Shown one piece after another: positions 21,566-32,438 of a stretch of 64,000 bases of DNA (positions within the stretch are counted from its first letter, which is position 1; the number at the start of each line of letters is the position of its first letter). This stretch comes from Oegoconia quadripuncta (lineage: Eukaryota; Arthropoda; Insecta; Lepidoptera; Autostichidae), in NCBI GenBank assembly GCA_949316235.1, contig OX438748.1:34838836-34902835 (forward strand), given 5' to 3'. Below the pieces are notes generated by a model, which was not told the origin of the DNA, did no database searches, and saw only the letters and a program-made list of their open reading frames with translations. Made by a program: the position numbers and the translations under genes.

Positions 21566-22312
21566 AATTGTTTAAGCCCCGACGAAAAATGTCCTTGTTC
21601 TATGTCCTTTAGAAATATCAATCGTTTGAGCTAGGAATGCATATACACTTTTGGAACCCTACAATTTATGATTTTTATGTTCAACTTAAGTACATACTGT
21701 AAAACTGTCATACACAACACAGACACAGAATATTTGAGGCTCTCGAATCATTCAAATAGATTGTACCTTAAATTCAAACATTTTTCGATCACGATTCATT
21801 CGTTCAGTCCTGGAGGTCTACTCTCCAACGAAAATAGCTTCGGATGGTCGTAATTTCGGATTTTTTCTTTTACAGTTTGCTGTGTAAATTATAAACCAAT
21901 CGTCATTATTTCACTTTTGTTGTATATAATTGGACATCACAAGTTAGTACGGGACGCAAGGAACGTCTGAAGTTATGCAAATAAAGGATTCTTAGCAAAA
22001 GAAAAAGTCCGAAGTTACGGCCGTCCGAAGCTACTTTCGTTAGAGAGTAGACCCCCAGGACTGAACGAATGAATCGCGACCGAATCATGTTTGAAAGAAA
22101 GGTACAATCTATTTGAATGATTCGAGAGCTCCAAATATTCTGTATGTCTGTGTTGTGTATGTCAGCGTGTTACAATAGGTATGTACCTAAGTTGAATATA
22201 AAAATCATAAATTGTAGGGTTCCAAAAGTACATATATGCAATCCTAGCTCAAACGATTGATATTTCTAAAGGACATAGAACAAGCACATTTTTCGTCGGG
22301 GCTTAAACAATT
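21566..22312. mobile_element. Foldback element with arms of about 295 bp
   Basis: The left arm (21566-21862) is the imperfect reverse complement of the right arm (21993-22312), with a spacer of about 130 bp. The outer ends are AATTGTTTAAGCCCCGACG and its complement. The inner ends are TTTTTCTTTTAC and AGCAAAAGAAAAAG. No transposase frame is present. No clear target duplication was found. Confidence 0.75.
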
Positions 22313-22430
22313 CTATAAGAACCCGCTGTCAAAACGAGTCGGCCTTGCGAATATTGACAACAGTGTTGTGAGCGGACGCAATTAAACTAACTCGCTGAAA
22401 TTAAAGTCGTAAATTGTTGAATGTATCTAT

Positions 22431-22693
22431 TTATTTATTTATAATAGCACAACCACATCACATATATTTATACAATTTTAGAAAATTTGTAGATGTAATT
22501 ATTTCTAATATATGTGACAATTACGGTGTACATAACACTTACCAAAATAAAATAATAACATAACCTAATGAATATTGAGATCAAACGAAAATAATCTAAT
22601 AGCTACTTAATTGACGAAGTCTGCAGCTTTCGTTTGAAGCTGCTAAACGAGTCGTTGAAGATGTCAATGTCTGGATCACGGATTTGGATGGAA
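22431..22693 (-). mobile_element. Insertion in the left palindrome arm
   Basis: About 263 bp absent from the other arm and bordered by TATCT on both sides. It starts with ATTTATTTATTTATAATAGC, like a minus-strand retroelement tail. No family was recognised. The other arm serves as the empty site. Confidence 0.65.
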
Positions 22694-22804
22694 TTATACT
22701 GATCTACTATCTAGTTTCCTTGAATAATTGTTCTGGATATCACAATACTAAGTGTATTTTCCAGCTTACTAATTAATTAAAGAATTGTAATGATTACAGA
22801 AAGG

Positions 22805-22990
22805 TGTGGCGTGCGGTTTGGGGACTTCACATGCCTTTGAATTTTTCTTTCTCAGGCATGCAGGTTTCCTCACGATGTTTTCCTTTGCCGTTTAGGAGCA
22901 GTCGGATGAATGCACATAAGTAATTAAATTTTAAACTCATTGGTATATGGCCTGCCTGGGAATCGAACCCCGACCTCCCAAAATGGGGGA
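22805..22990 (-). mobile_element. SINE-4 in the left palindrome arm
   Basis: Minus-strand SINE-4 with CACGATGTTTTCCTTTGCCG and the head side GGCCTGCCTGGGAATCGAAC. It is the mirror partner of the copy at 23915. Confidence 0.75.
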
Positions 22991-23111
22991 CCGCGTCGAA
23001 ACAGGAATTACAGGAATTAAATTTCACCCAGGGGAAAGGTTGTAATCATGTTCATGAAAATCGGTTGAACCAATTAGAATATATTTAAGTTTGTATACCA
23101 CAATGATAATA

Positions 23112-23526
23112 TTAGGTCCTTACCTATGAAATTGGCGTTTTGTATGAAGAATCTCATTAAGACTGTTTTCTCCGTACAAACATTTTTGTTTTTTTTTTTG
23201 GAAACGGCAAATTCAAATTTAGCTAAACTTTGTGTGTATTGTCATCGGATTACATTAAGTTAAGTATAGGCAGCGTTAATTTTTAAAAGTAACCGCTTTA
23301 TAAAAGTTTCAACGAATCTAAGAAATGATTATGGGGAAGCACATGAAAATAGCTCTGTTCAAATTTTTTTTTATTATGTCACTTAGCCCAGAAATTAATA
23401 AATATTTCATGTCAAACCTGGAAATAATATTCCATTTTCCAAATAAAAAACAAATTCGGATAAAGCTTTGAAAATCGCAGGAATTCTCTCTCTCCAAAAA
23501 CTCCAATTTCATAGGCAAAGACCCAA
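23112..23526 (-). mobile_element. Mariner-type MITE, copy 3
   Basis: 415 bp between TA at 23110 and TA at 23527. The terminus TTAGGTCCTTACCTATG is the best preserved of the three copies. The orientation is opposite to copies 1 and 2. Confidence 0.8.
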
Positions 23527-23914
23527 TATTATTGGCAATAGAGACATTATCAATGTCGTCGGTTCGCGGCTGTCGCTGACGTACATGTTACTTTGAAAAT
23601 TAAACCAAGCAAATGTCTTTTGTGTACATAACACAAGCAATCTTCACAATACTTCAATATACGCATTCAATACTGAATGTACTGTATCAAAGGCAGAACA
23701 GTACAACATTTGGCGCACTGCGGGCTTACGCGAGCCAACTGTGTTTGCCAACTGGCTTTTATTAATTGATATACTACATACAATATAGGACGTATATCTA
23801 AGAGGCATTATTCCAGGAGGAAGTTACAATGAGTGAAAGTTATAGAGGAAAAACACTTTCAAAACTGAAGATACGCAGCACATAACATAATTATCCTTAG
23901 TGTAATATTTTGCG

Positions 23915-24110
23915 TCGGCGGCTCAGCGGTTTGGGAAGTCCGGGTTCAATTCCCAGGCAGGCCATGTACCAATGGGTCTTTAAATTTAATTACTTATGTG
24001 CATTTATCCGTCTGCTTTTAAACGGCAAAGGAAAACATCGTGAGGAAACCTGCATGCCTGAGAAAGAAAAATTCAAAGGCATGTGAAGTCCCCAAACAAT
24101 CCCTCCCCAT
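23915..24110 (+). mobile_element. SINE-4 in the right palindrome arm
   Basis: The most complete SINE-4. The tRNA-like head has GGCGGCTCAGCGGTTTGGG (A box) and GGGTTCAATTCCC (B box), then GGCAGGCCATGTACC, the AACATCGTGAGGAAACC body and GTGAAGTCCCCAAAC. Confidence 0.8.
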
Positions 24111-24403
24111 CATACAATTCTTTAATTAATTGGTAAGCAGGAAAATACACTTAGTATTGCGACGTCCAGAATGATTAGTCAAGGAAACTAGATATATTCA
24201 ACAATTTACGACTTTAATTTCAGCGAGTTAGTTTAATTGCGTCCGCTCAGTGTTGACGACAGTGTTGTCGTCAATATTCGCAAGGCCGACTCGTTTTGAC
24301 AGCGGGTTCTTATAGAATTGTTTAAGCCCCGACGAAAAATGTCCTTGTTCTATGTCCTTTAGAAATATCAATCGTTTGAGCTAGGAATGCATGTATACTT
24401 TTG

Positions 24404-24560
24404 GAATATCATGAGGAAACCTGCATGCCTGAGAAATAAAAAATCTAAGACATGTGAAGTCCCCAACCAGCATTGGATCAGCCCATACTCCCTCATTATA
24501 CGAGGGAAGGCCTATATACCTGCTGTAGGAAGTTTACGGGCTGAGATGATGATAATATCT
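24404..24560 (+). mobile_element. SINE-4 body fragment
   Basis: ATCATGAGGAAACCTGCATGC through GGCTGAGATGATGAT, the 3' two thirds of SINE-4. It abuts the end of the palindrome arm. Confidence 0.7.
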
Positions 24561-24606
24561 TGAGTGATTTACACTATTGCCACGTATATCAGATTTTGGT
24601 GGCACT

Positions 24607-24800
24607 ATGCCCAGTTTGTTTGTTTGTAAACGCTTTATTGTACAAAAAGGCAATACATTAATTTTGCATTGATACATAAATTGAGTACAACGGCGGACTT
24701 ATCCCAAAGAGGGATTTCTTCCAGTCGACCATAGGGTTAGTTAGAAAACAGCAGATTGGGCGTATACAAATTACAGCAAATTCAAACTAAAGCAAATACC
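24607..24800 (-). mobile_element. LINE 3' end (family L-E)
   Basis: CGCTTTATTGTACAAAAAGGC followed by GGCGGACTTATC and AGGGATTTCTTCCAG. The same layout occurs at 33428 and 62695. It is the untranslated 3' end only. Confidence 0.6.
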
Positions 24801-25120
24801 TATCCTACACACTGATAAATATATTATATATATATAAATATATATAAAAGTAATAAGAAAAATATAGTTTTTTGTGATACAAATTTAAATCTATAAAGTA
24901 GTCTCTGCGTATGAGATATTCCATCAACACGTGACGCCAGAATGCTCACTTAAAACATTGAATAACTCTTAAACTACAGTGGAACAAATTTTTCCCTTTG
25001 GCCACTATGTTGGCAGAATTTTTTTGACATTATCAAAATTGCTGAATTACTGACTTAACAAAATACTTGGCAATCAGAGAACTGTTGGAAAAATCTATCT
25101 AATTATATACAAACAATGGT
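24801..25120. other. Gene-free stretch
   Basis: A TA-rich array around 24830-24850. Nothing else was recognised. Confidence 0.45.
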
Positions 25121-25254
25121 GTCGATTCGGATGTACACCAACTAAACTAAAACTAGTTTTGGAGTGGTGCTGTCGCATCGTACTGTTCCAGGGAGAAAGA
25201 GGCAGTACTACTTTAAAACTGGTTTTAGTTTAGTTGGTGTACATCCGAATCGAC
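25121..25254. mobile_element. 134-bp hairpin MITE
   Basis: Arms of 40 bp (25121-25160 and 25215-25254) pair with one mismatch. The arm starts GTCGATTCGGATGTACACC. The pairing continues weakly inward, which gives a long hairpin if transcribed. Confidence 0.75.
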
Positions 25255-25945
25255 CCTAATACCTTCCTTGCATCGCTAATCTAAAAACAACCGTGTTACC
25301 GCAGTATTAGATTACTTTTTGAAAAAGTAACGCTGATACAAAACAGGTCCAAATCTAACTCGTTGCTAAATAGAACCTTTTACTATACACAGAAAAAAAC
25401 CATAAGTACAAGAAACCCAAGAAATCAAAACCGAAGTGAACTAAGCAAGAACTTTATACAGTGAGGCGTGTGTAAACACTGAGTGACATAAAGCGTTCAG
25501 GGTTAGTTTTACGCCTGGAGCGCAGATCAGAGTAAGCGCACTAAAGGACCGTATGAAGGTCGCGGGAGACTGTTCAGCACTGGGCGTCCAATAGCTGATA
25601 TGACGAGGAACTTGTTGGTTAAGACAAAACGACCATTTCCATTAACCCAGCTTGTTTACACAACTACCCCGTGACCTATAAAGTCTGAAACTCATAAAAT
25701 CACCCAGCCAAACATTTACAACATCCAAGCGGTCTGAAATTTCATGCTTTATTTACGTTTCACGGTATTTTGCGCAGTATCTATTTCATATTTCGTCGGG
25801 GAAAAGATATACAAGAGAAATGTACCTACTGAACGCTTTTTTAATTTCCTCGGGTTCGGTACCCCTGACTCGGTTGCGGATTGTTAATGTTTTCATAAAC
25901 ACGTTTTAGGGATGCGTCTCCGTTGTGGTCAGTAATTAAGATGAA
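25255..25945. other. Gene-free stretch
   Basis: No repeat, RNA gene or convincing exon was recognised. Confidence 0.45.
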
Positions 25946-26085
25946 TACAGATATGTGTTCCCGAGTTATGGATGTTTTTCATTTACATATGTATTTATTT
26001 ATTTAAAAAAAAAATGTATTTGTGTAGTTTATCAATCGTCTAGTATCTACAATACAAGCCTACTTGCTTAGTGTGGAACTAGATG
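25946..26085 (+). mobile_element. SINE-2, headless
   Basis: From GATGAATACAGATATGTG through GTGTGGAACTAGATG. The head is missing and the 3' end runs into SINE-1 head sequence. Confidence 0.7.
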
Positions 26086-26094
26086 ACGTGTTAC

Positions 26095-26350
26095 GCAGGT
26101 CGCATGTTCAATCCCCAGCGGGTTACAATGTTTAAAACTCGGTTTGCTTGGTGCGCATATTAAAACGTCCTTCTAAGTCTGCCGCCAAACAGCAATGTTA
26201 ATAGCATTGTTGCATTCTAGTTGTCAGAGATAAGATAACCAGTTCCGCAAACATTTGTGTTTCTTGGTCAGTACCCTTCCCCCTTCGGCCTCATCCTCAC
26301 TTAACATCAGGTGAGATTGAGGGCAAGTGCTAACCCGTTGTACATTAAAA
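26095..26350 (+). mobile_element. SINE-1, 5'-truncated
   Basis: Begins inside the B box (GCAGGTCGCATGTTCAATCC) and ends with TAACCCGTTGTACATTA and an A run. The middle is partly deleted. Confidence 0.7.
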
Positions 26351-26639
26351 AAAACTAAAAATCCTATTCCGTTCTGGCGAGCAGGTACCCAAGTAAAACT
26401 CTCTGTATACGGAATTTAACAGCATAACCAACGTTCACGCTTGACCGACTTTCAGAAAGAACTCCCCGGCTGCCACGGCGTTATCTTTCCCGCGATAATT
26501 TCTTGCGTTTTGGCGGGAAATTAGTTTACATTGTACTCAATTACGAAAGGGAAGTCGGGACAAATTACTTATTGAGCATTTACAAAATTCATTTATGAGA
26601 GAAATCTATTATGTGATGATGGCAAGATCCTTGGAAAGA

Positions 26640-26912
26640 CAAACTTCAAACTTTACTTCAAACCGCAAGCGTTTATTTCAACGTAAGATACATGATATCA
26701 TTTGTTCAATGTCAATTGAAATGTACTGGAAATAAAAAAGGTTTATTGCATTTATCTGTCAGTCGGTATGTCCAAGCTACTACCGCTTCGGAAAGGGAAT
26801 TCATCTGTGGGAAAAGAAGCGGCGCAAGAAACCCACGGGATCATTGTTGTCCTTTTTTTTTAAATAAAGTATATAACCAATACAATTTTAAAATTTTGGG
26901 AAGCTAGTCGAA
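26640..26912 (+). repeat. Dispersed repeat Q, copy 2
   Basis: Carries an open frame (26692-26907) starting MISFVQCQLK and including QATTASERE and GKRSGARNPRD, parallel to the minus-strand frame at 15926. A SINE-1 follows directly. Confidence 0.55.
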
Positions 26913-26915
26913 GTA

Positions 26916-27237
26916 ACCGCCTCCGTGGCTCAGTGTAAACAACATTGGGTTTACGATTCGGAGGTCGCGGGTTCGATTCATGTTTAAGTACTCGGTTTGG
27001 TTGGTGGTAGGGCATTTTAAATGTCCGCCTGGCTAGCTACCACCATCTTATGTAAATCTGCCGCCAAGCAGCAATGTTAATAGCATTGTTGTGTTCCGGT
27101 TGTCAGAGATAAGATAGTCAGTCCCCCAAATGTGTTGGGGTTTCCGGGTCAGTACGCTTCCACCTTCGACCTCATCTTCACTTAACATCAGGTGTGATTG
27201 AGGTCAAGTACCAACCCGTTGTGCATAAAAAAAAAAC
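26916..27237 (+). mobile_element. SINE-1, near full length
   Basis: ACCGCCTCCGTGGCTCAGTG head, a body without the CCCCAGCGGGGTACATG segment, and GTTGTGCATA plus an A tail. Confidence 0.85.
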
Positions 27238-27308
27238 CTATATCATGACACAAACATTCAAGTAAAATATTACACAGTCGAGACACATGTAAAAAGTAAA
27301 CATTGTGT

Positions 27309-27394
27309 TTACCAAGTACTTAAACATGTACCCCGCTGGGGATTGAACCCGCGACCTCCGAATCGTAAACCCAACTGAGCCATGGAGGCGGTTT
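27309..27394 (-). mobile_element. SINE-1 head fragment
   Basis: Minus-strand 5' end only: GTACTTAAACATGTACCCCG, GGGGATTGAACCCGCGACC and GAGCCATGGAGGCGG. Confidence 0.75.
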
Positions 27395-28365
27395 TAAACA
27401 TGCTGTCTTATCTTTTAGTTTTTGAGTAAGCAAGTTTTATAACTTTATTTTATAAAAGGGCATGGGTCCCACTTTCGTCTCGTTTGTTTGCTGTACTAAT
27501 GTACAGTGGTATGCAGCTGACATGCATGCAACCACTCGTAATGCATGTTCACACCCAGGTGATAAGTGATGTCATTCTCGTGACGCTAAAAACTTAGAGG
27601 CGAATGTTTATAATTGGACACTGTTTTATGTCTGAGAAACGTAAACGTTGTTTGAGTGACATTTTAGAAATTTCGTGAAAGTATTCGTTTCCCATAAATT
27701 TCTTGTGATAATATAATAGGGATACAGAAAATATCGACACGTTCATACATTTGAAACGGAACATAGAAAATTATTTATTGAAACTGGCAACACTACAGTA
27801 ATGACTGGCTCAAATGACTTGGTTTCAGGGCTTTTTGGCGGGATCTCAGCGAGTGAAGAGCATTTTTGTTTATAATTCTTATAATTTGTGCATTATGACT
27901 TTTGAAGCTTAATAATGGCAGAATATTGTGCAGCATAAGTTAGTTATGGTGTACAAGTGAAGGGAATTGTAAATTAAAGTGCGTAACGAAGCTTTCGGGT
28001 TCCCACAAGAAGCCGCCAAAATCTTTTGTAAAGCATTCTCTCACTTTACTGAGAATGACTTGACCGTGACTGGACTCTGTATACGCCAAGTATATGACGA
28101 ATTACTTGTTTTGACTGAGACTGACTTATGAACTGAAGAAATAAGAGAATTAAGTCATGGCTGTATGGGCTATCCTTTTGCCTTCTTCGAGAAGAGTGAA
28201 ATAAAATGACTTGGTTTCAAAGGCGCATCACATTTTTTTAAAAATGGCGGATTATGCTCCATGTCCACGAATGACTTATTTTGACTGAGACCATGTATTA
28301 TATTACTCTTTGATTGAGACTAACTTCACTAAACTGGAGAATAACAGAAGTAAATAAAAAAATAA
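27395..28365. other. Gene-free stretch
   Basis: About 970 bp with no recognised repeat. Several motifs recur loosely (GAATGACTTGACCGTGACTG and TTTTGACTGAGACTGACTTA), but no open frame above noise is seen. Confidence 0.45.
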
Positions 28366-28576
28366 GTGGGTTGTTGATAGGGCATTTAAATATCCTCCTG
28401 GCTAGCTCCATCACTAAATCTGTCACCAAACAGCAATGTTAATAGCATTGTTGTTTACCGGTTGTCAGAGATAAGGTAGTCAATTCTCCAAATATTTGGG
28501 TTTCCGGGTCCTTCGGCCTAATCTTCACTTAACATCAGGTGTGATTGGGGTGAAGTGCTAACAGGTTGTGCAGAAA
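28366..28576 (+). mobile_element. SINE-1, headless and degenerate
   Basis: From GGGTTGTTGATAGGGCATTT through GGTGTGATTGGGG and GTTGTGCAGA. The tRNA-like head is absent. Confidence 0.7.
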
Positions 28577-29789
28577 GAAAAATTCAGTTAAAGTTAAATA
28601 ACTAAACATACATAATGTCTCGACGTTTATCCCAAAAGGGGTGATACAGATGTATACTTCAATAGACACAAAGTCGCACGTGGAACTGATTACGATCGTG
28701 ATTTGGTCAATCGCTCTCCTGCTTTGGATCCGAAAGAAACGAGGGTCACATAACAAAAATGTTCCTATATAAAAGGAAATATACCAACTGTATTATAATA
28801 CATAACTTCTGAAATGTTACAGATTAGATTTATCGATGGACAGTTAAGTTTCGTACCGCACTGCGCCAGGCGGGACCGGCGAATAATGCTGTGATTAATT
28901 GTGTCGATAAAAATATCGACATAATTCATGTTACTCGTTCTAAAAGATTAGACGGTTCTGAATAAAGAAGTTCTCTTTATTAGGCGTTAATAACAATGTG
29001 TCGAAAAAATTTGCTTCGTCACTTGGAGTACATGAAAAGTGAAATAAACCTGAAAGTGTAATAATACGGGCTGATAAGTATTGTGTTGCGTTTTTTTTAC
29101 TCGCACACGATAAAGACTAATATACGACTATTTAATACTTTCTGTTTCCTCTGGTTTAGGTTCCAAGTTGCTCTGCTCCTTAGGGAATAGCTGAAAATCT
29201 GTGTTTTGCTCAATGAGCAATCTAATACACTGAGCTATGACCCATTTGTACTGCTGCAGCACACACATGCGCTAGTTTTACAATATTATGTTATTGTTGT
29301 AAATGTGTTACCTTATCTGTGTATCAATATGTATAAGCTAAATGTATGTGTGTGACTGTGGATACAACTAAAGGCTTTATCTATCTGTCTATCATAACTA
29401 ATATATGTATAACTAGCATTCTTGTTCTTAGCGAGTCGTTGGCAAAAATATCAAATTCTTGAGGACCAGAAGGTCTTGGTCTAGCATTTATGAAAAACAA
29501 AAAATATAGGTGCCAGACTTTGATTTACTTAGACATATTTTGTGTCACAAAGTGTGTGTATATAGCGTATCTTCTTCTTCATGTCAATGCGTCCATATTT
29601 GATCCAGAATTCAGCCACAACTTCAAGTGGAGGTGTGTAGAGGGTAGTTGAGCAAATGCATTATGTTTTAAAGATGAGGTTAATCAATCGTAAGTCGTTT
29701 GTGACTGGTCAATGAATCCCGACTTCTCCAGGTTTAAGGTTCTCCAGGTTTATGGTTATGACCTTCACCGTGTGTTATTCAAACCTGCT
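28577..29789. other. Gene-free stretch
   Basis: Nothing firm. A GGCTTTATCTATCTGTCTATC sequence near 29373 looks like a retroelement 3' end and resembles TTTTTATCTATCTATC at about 155. Confidence 0.45.
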
Positions 29790-29975
29790 GTTATGTGCGT
29801 GTCATTGTTGGGGCACACCCTCCTCTCACTAGAAAAGGGTATGGGTGTAATCCACCACACGGGCCCGGCGCGGATTGGCGGATTATGTGTCATATATGGA
29901 TTATATGAGTCAGTGTTTTAGGCCGCCCCTGTAAGCCACAGACTTGGCTTAAGGATTGAAACAACGCACCAAAAC
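29790..29975 (+). repeat. Second copy of the GTTGGGGCAC repeat
   Basis: GTCATTGTTGGGGCACACCC, CACCACACGGGCCCGG, GGCGGATTATGTG and GGCCGCCCCTGTAAGCCAC match 17430-17560 in order. Confidence 0.6.
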
Positions 29976-30214
29976 ACTCTTATTAAAGTGCCACTAGTGT
30001 AGGCGCGGATAGATCCGGCAATGATAATTTTTCTTCTATAATTTTTGTTTTGTTTAAACGGGCTTTTTTCACATGATTATTTCTATCTCGACTAGTTTAT
30101 ACCTTACATCTTGCAGTTTCCAAGGAATGGGATCTGGTGATCTGTGAAACAGGTCTTTCCTAGTCGCCGGACTCTCACAAGGCAAATATTTTAACAACGT
30201 ACCATAAGCTTCTA

Positions 30215-30800
30215 TCATCATCATAATCAGCCCGTAAACATCCCACTGCAGGGATATAGGCCTTCCGTTGTATATAACCGCTTCCGTGGCTCAATCTAAA
30301 CAACATTGGGTTTACGATTCGGAGGTCGCGGGTTCGATCCCCAGCCAGTATGTACCCCACATGTTTAAGTACACGGTTTGGTTGGCATTTTAAATTTCCG
30401 CGTGGCTAGCTACCACCATCTTATTTAAATCTGCCGCTAAGCAGCAATGTTAATAGCATTGTTGTGTTCCGGTTGACAGAGATAAGATTGCCAGTCTCCG
30501 AAATGTGTGGGGGGTTCCGGGTCAATACGCTTCCACCTTCGGCCTAATCTTCACGTAACATCAGGTGTGATTGAGGTCAAGTGCTAAGCCGTTGTGCATA
30601 AAAAAAATATGAGGAAGTATGGGCCATATAGTCCACCACGCTGGCCCAATGTGGGTTGGGAATTTCACATGCCTTTGAATTTTTATTTCTCAGGCATGCA
30701 GGTTTCCTCACGATGTTTTCCTTCACCGTTTAAAAGTAGCAGTTAAGGCCATTTGTACATGGCCTGCCTGGTAATCGAACCTGGACCTCCCAAATTGACG
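30215..30800 (-). mobile_element. SINE-4 split by a SINE-1
   Basis: SINE-4 3' end at 30215-30276 (CAGCCCGTAAACATCCCACTG), then a SINE-1 on the + strand, then SINE-4 resumes at 30608 (GAGGAAGTATGGGCCATA) through GGTAATCGAACCTGG. This fixes the insertion order. Confidence 0.8.
30277..30607 (+). mobile_element. SINE-1, near full length
   Basis: Head ACCGCTTCCGTGGCTCAATC, B box GGGTTCGATCCCC, end GCCGTTGTGCATA and an A tail. It is inserted in SINE-4. Confidence 0.85.
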
Positions 30801-31249
30801 TTAAACTTCTTTATTTACCTCAAATTATGAATTATTGTTTACCTTGGGGAAAATTTTAAATATGATTATTATTATGATTATTAGTTATTTATTGACTTAT
30901 GTGTCATTATTAACACTTGAGTCTCGATAACTGTGCAATTTTTCACCATCACTACTCCTGTGTCAGCTCGTCTCGAGGCAATCATCGTAACCTCGTTTCT
31001 CGATAGTCGCGCGTTTTGGCACATCACTAGCCCTCGTAAAAGTCGCCGGGGATCGAGATTGTACTAGTTCCACGTGGTACAATCATCGAAAAAATGTTAC
31101 GTCACAATTTTTTTGTGGTTAAATAACTTTTTTTTATTCCCTCTTATCTATGAATGTAAAACTGGACGTATTGATGGGGCAGTCTCAAGTCTCACTTTCA
31201 ATAATACAAGAAATATTTATTGCACCAAAAAATTACATATATAATATCT
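30801..31249. other. Gene-free stretch
   Basis: No repeat or gene was recognised. A run of CG-containing words around 30960-31060 has no open frame. Confidence 0.4.
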
Positions 31250-31500
31250 TTGCACATACACGCAGCGCCATCTAGTTTCACACTAAGCAACTAGGCTTGT
31301 ATTATGGACACGAGATTGTTGATATACTACATAAATACATTTTTTTTTGGTAAATAAATACTTATAATAATTGAAAACATCCATGACTCGGGTGCACGTG
31401 TCCGTATTCATCATACAAACATAGGCCCCTAGTGGGATTCGAACCCGCAACCTTTTGGTATAGTGGCCAGAGTTGCTAACCACTACACCAAACAGGTCGT
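31250..31500 (-). mobile_element. SINE-2, full length
   Basis: Minus strand from GCACATACACGCAGCGCCATC to the complete head ending CCACTACACCAAACAGGTCGTC. Confidence 0.85.
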
Positions 31501-31654
31501 CAATACTCTATGCTCACGATTATATATTCGCATTTTCCAACGGCTACTGGAAAAGAGGGTTAGTCTTATTTTACTCTTCTGGATACCAACAGCTCGCTAG
31601 ATTTCCTTTCTGACAAAAATAATAATAATAAATATATAATAATAATAAATATAT

Positions 31655-31918
31655 TTGCACGTACACACAGCGCCATCTAGTTCCACACTAAGCAACTAGG
31701 CTTGTATTATGGTATCCACCATTGCAGATGGTTGATAAACTACACAAATACATTTTTTTTTTAATAAATACATAAATAAATGAAAAACATCCATAACTCG
31801 GGAAGACAATATGTTTGTATTCATCATACAAAACATATGCCCCTAGCGGGATTCTAACCCGCGACCTTTTGGTATAGCAGTCAGAATTTTTAACCACTAC
31901 ACCAAACAGGTCATCAAA
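31655..31918 (-). mobile_element. SINE-2, full length
   Basis: Second minus-strand copy in the same orientation, 155 bp after the first, again ending CCACTACACCAAACAGGTCATC. Confidence 0.85.
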
Positions 31919-32275
31919 AAAATATTTTCCTAAAATAAAAAAAAATAACAAAGGTAGAAAATTCTCCACGGCCACTGTTCTCGTCTGTACCTGGTAAATA
32001 TATTACCGGAACTGGAGACAGGTAATTTTTTTTTAACGAGCGCACTTGCCTCTGTAGCTGGAACGACACACAATGCAGTGGCTAATAAATTTGAATGTTT
32101 ACCGGTTTTGTGCGTAACTGTACCTTCTGAATACAGTCACAATTAGAATAAGCAATAAAATGGGACAGTATTTGGTCCTAATATATAAAAAAAGAGGATC
32201 AAGTGCGAGTAGGACTCGTGGCTTGAGGGTTCCGTGAGCTTTTTAAATCACTTTATCTCAGAAATGACTGGAGGT
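31919..32275. other. Gene-free stretch
   Basis: Nothing recognised beyond AT-rich sequence. GTGCGAGTAGGACTCGTGGC at 32200 resembles the start of an insect repeat read near genes. Confidence 0.4.
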
Positions 32276-32438
32276 AAATCTTATCTAAATCTGCCGCGAA
32301 ACAGCAATGTTAATAGCATAGCCAGTCCCCCAAAGAAGATGGGGTTTCCAGGTCAGTACGCTACCACCTTCGGCCTTATATTCACTTAACATCAGGTGTG
32401 ATTGAGGTCAAGTGCTAACCCATTGTGTAAAAAAAGGT
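32276..32438 (+). mobile_element. SINE-1, internal fragment
   Basis: AATCTTATCTAAATCTGCCG through GGTGTGATTGAGGTCAAGTG and an A run. The head and part of the middle are missing. Confidence 0.7.

Larger units (their letters stand above)
22215..24407. repeat. Large inverted duplication
   Basis: The right arm (23915-24407) mirrors a left arm (22215-22990) that carries a 265-bp insertion. Pairs are 24193-24403 with 22217-22430, and 23915-24190 with 22694-22990. Both arms contain a SINE-4, so the duplication is younger than that SINE insertion. The spacer holds a mariner-type MITE. The outer 210 bp are also the right arm of the foldback at 21566. Confidence 0.75.
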
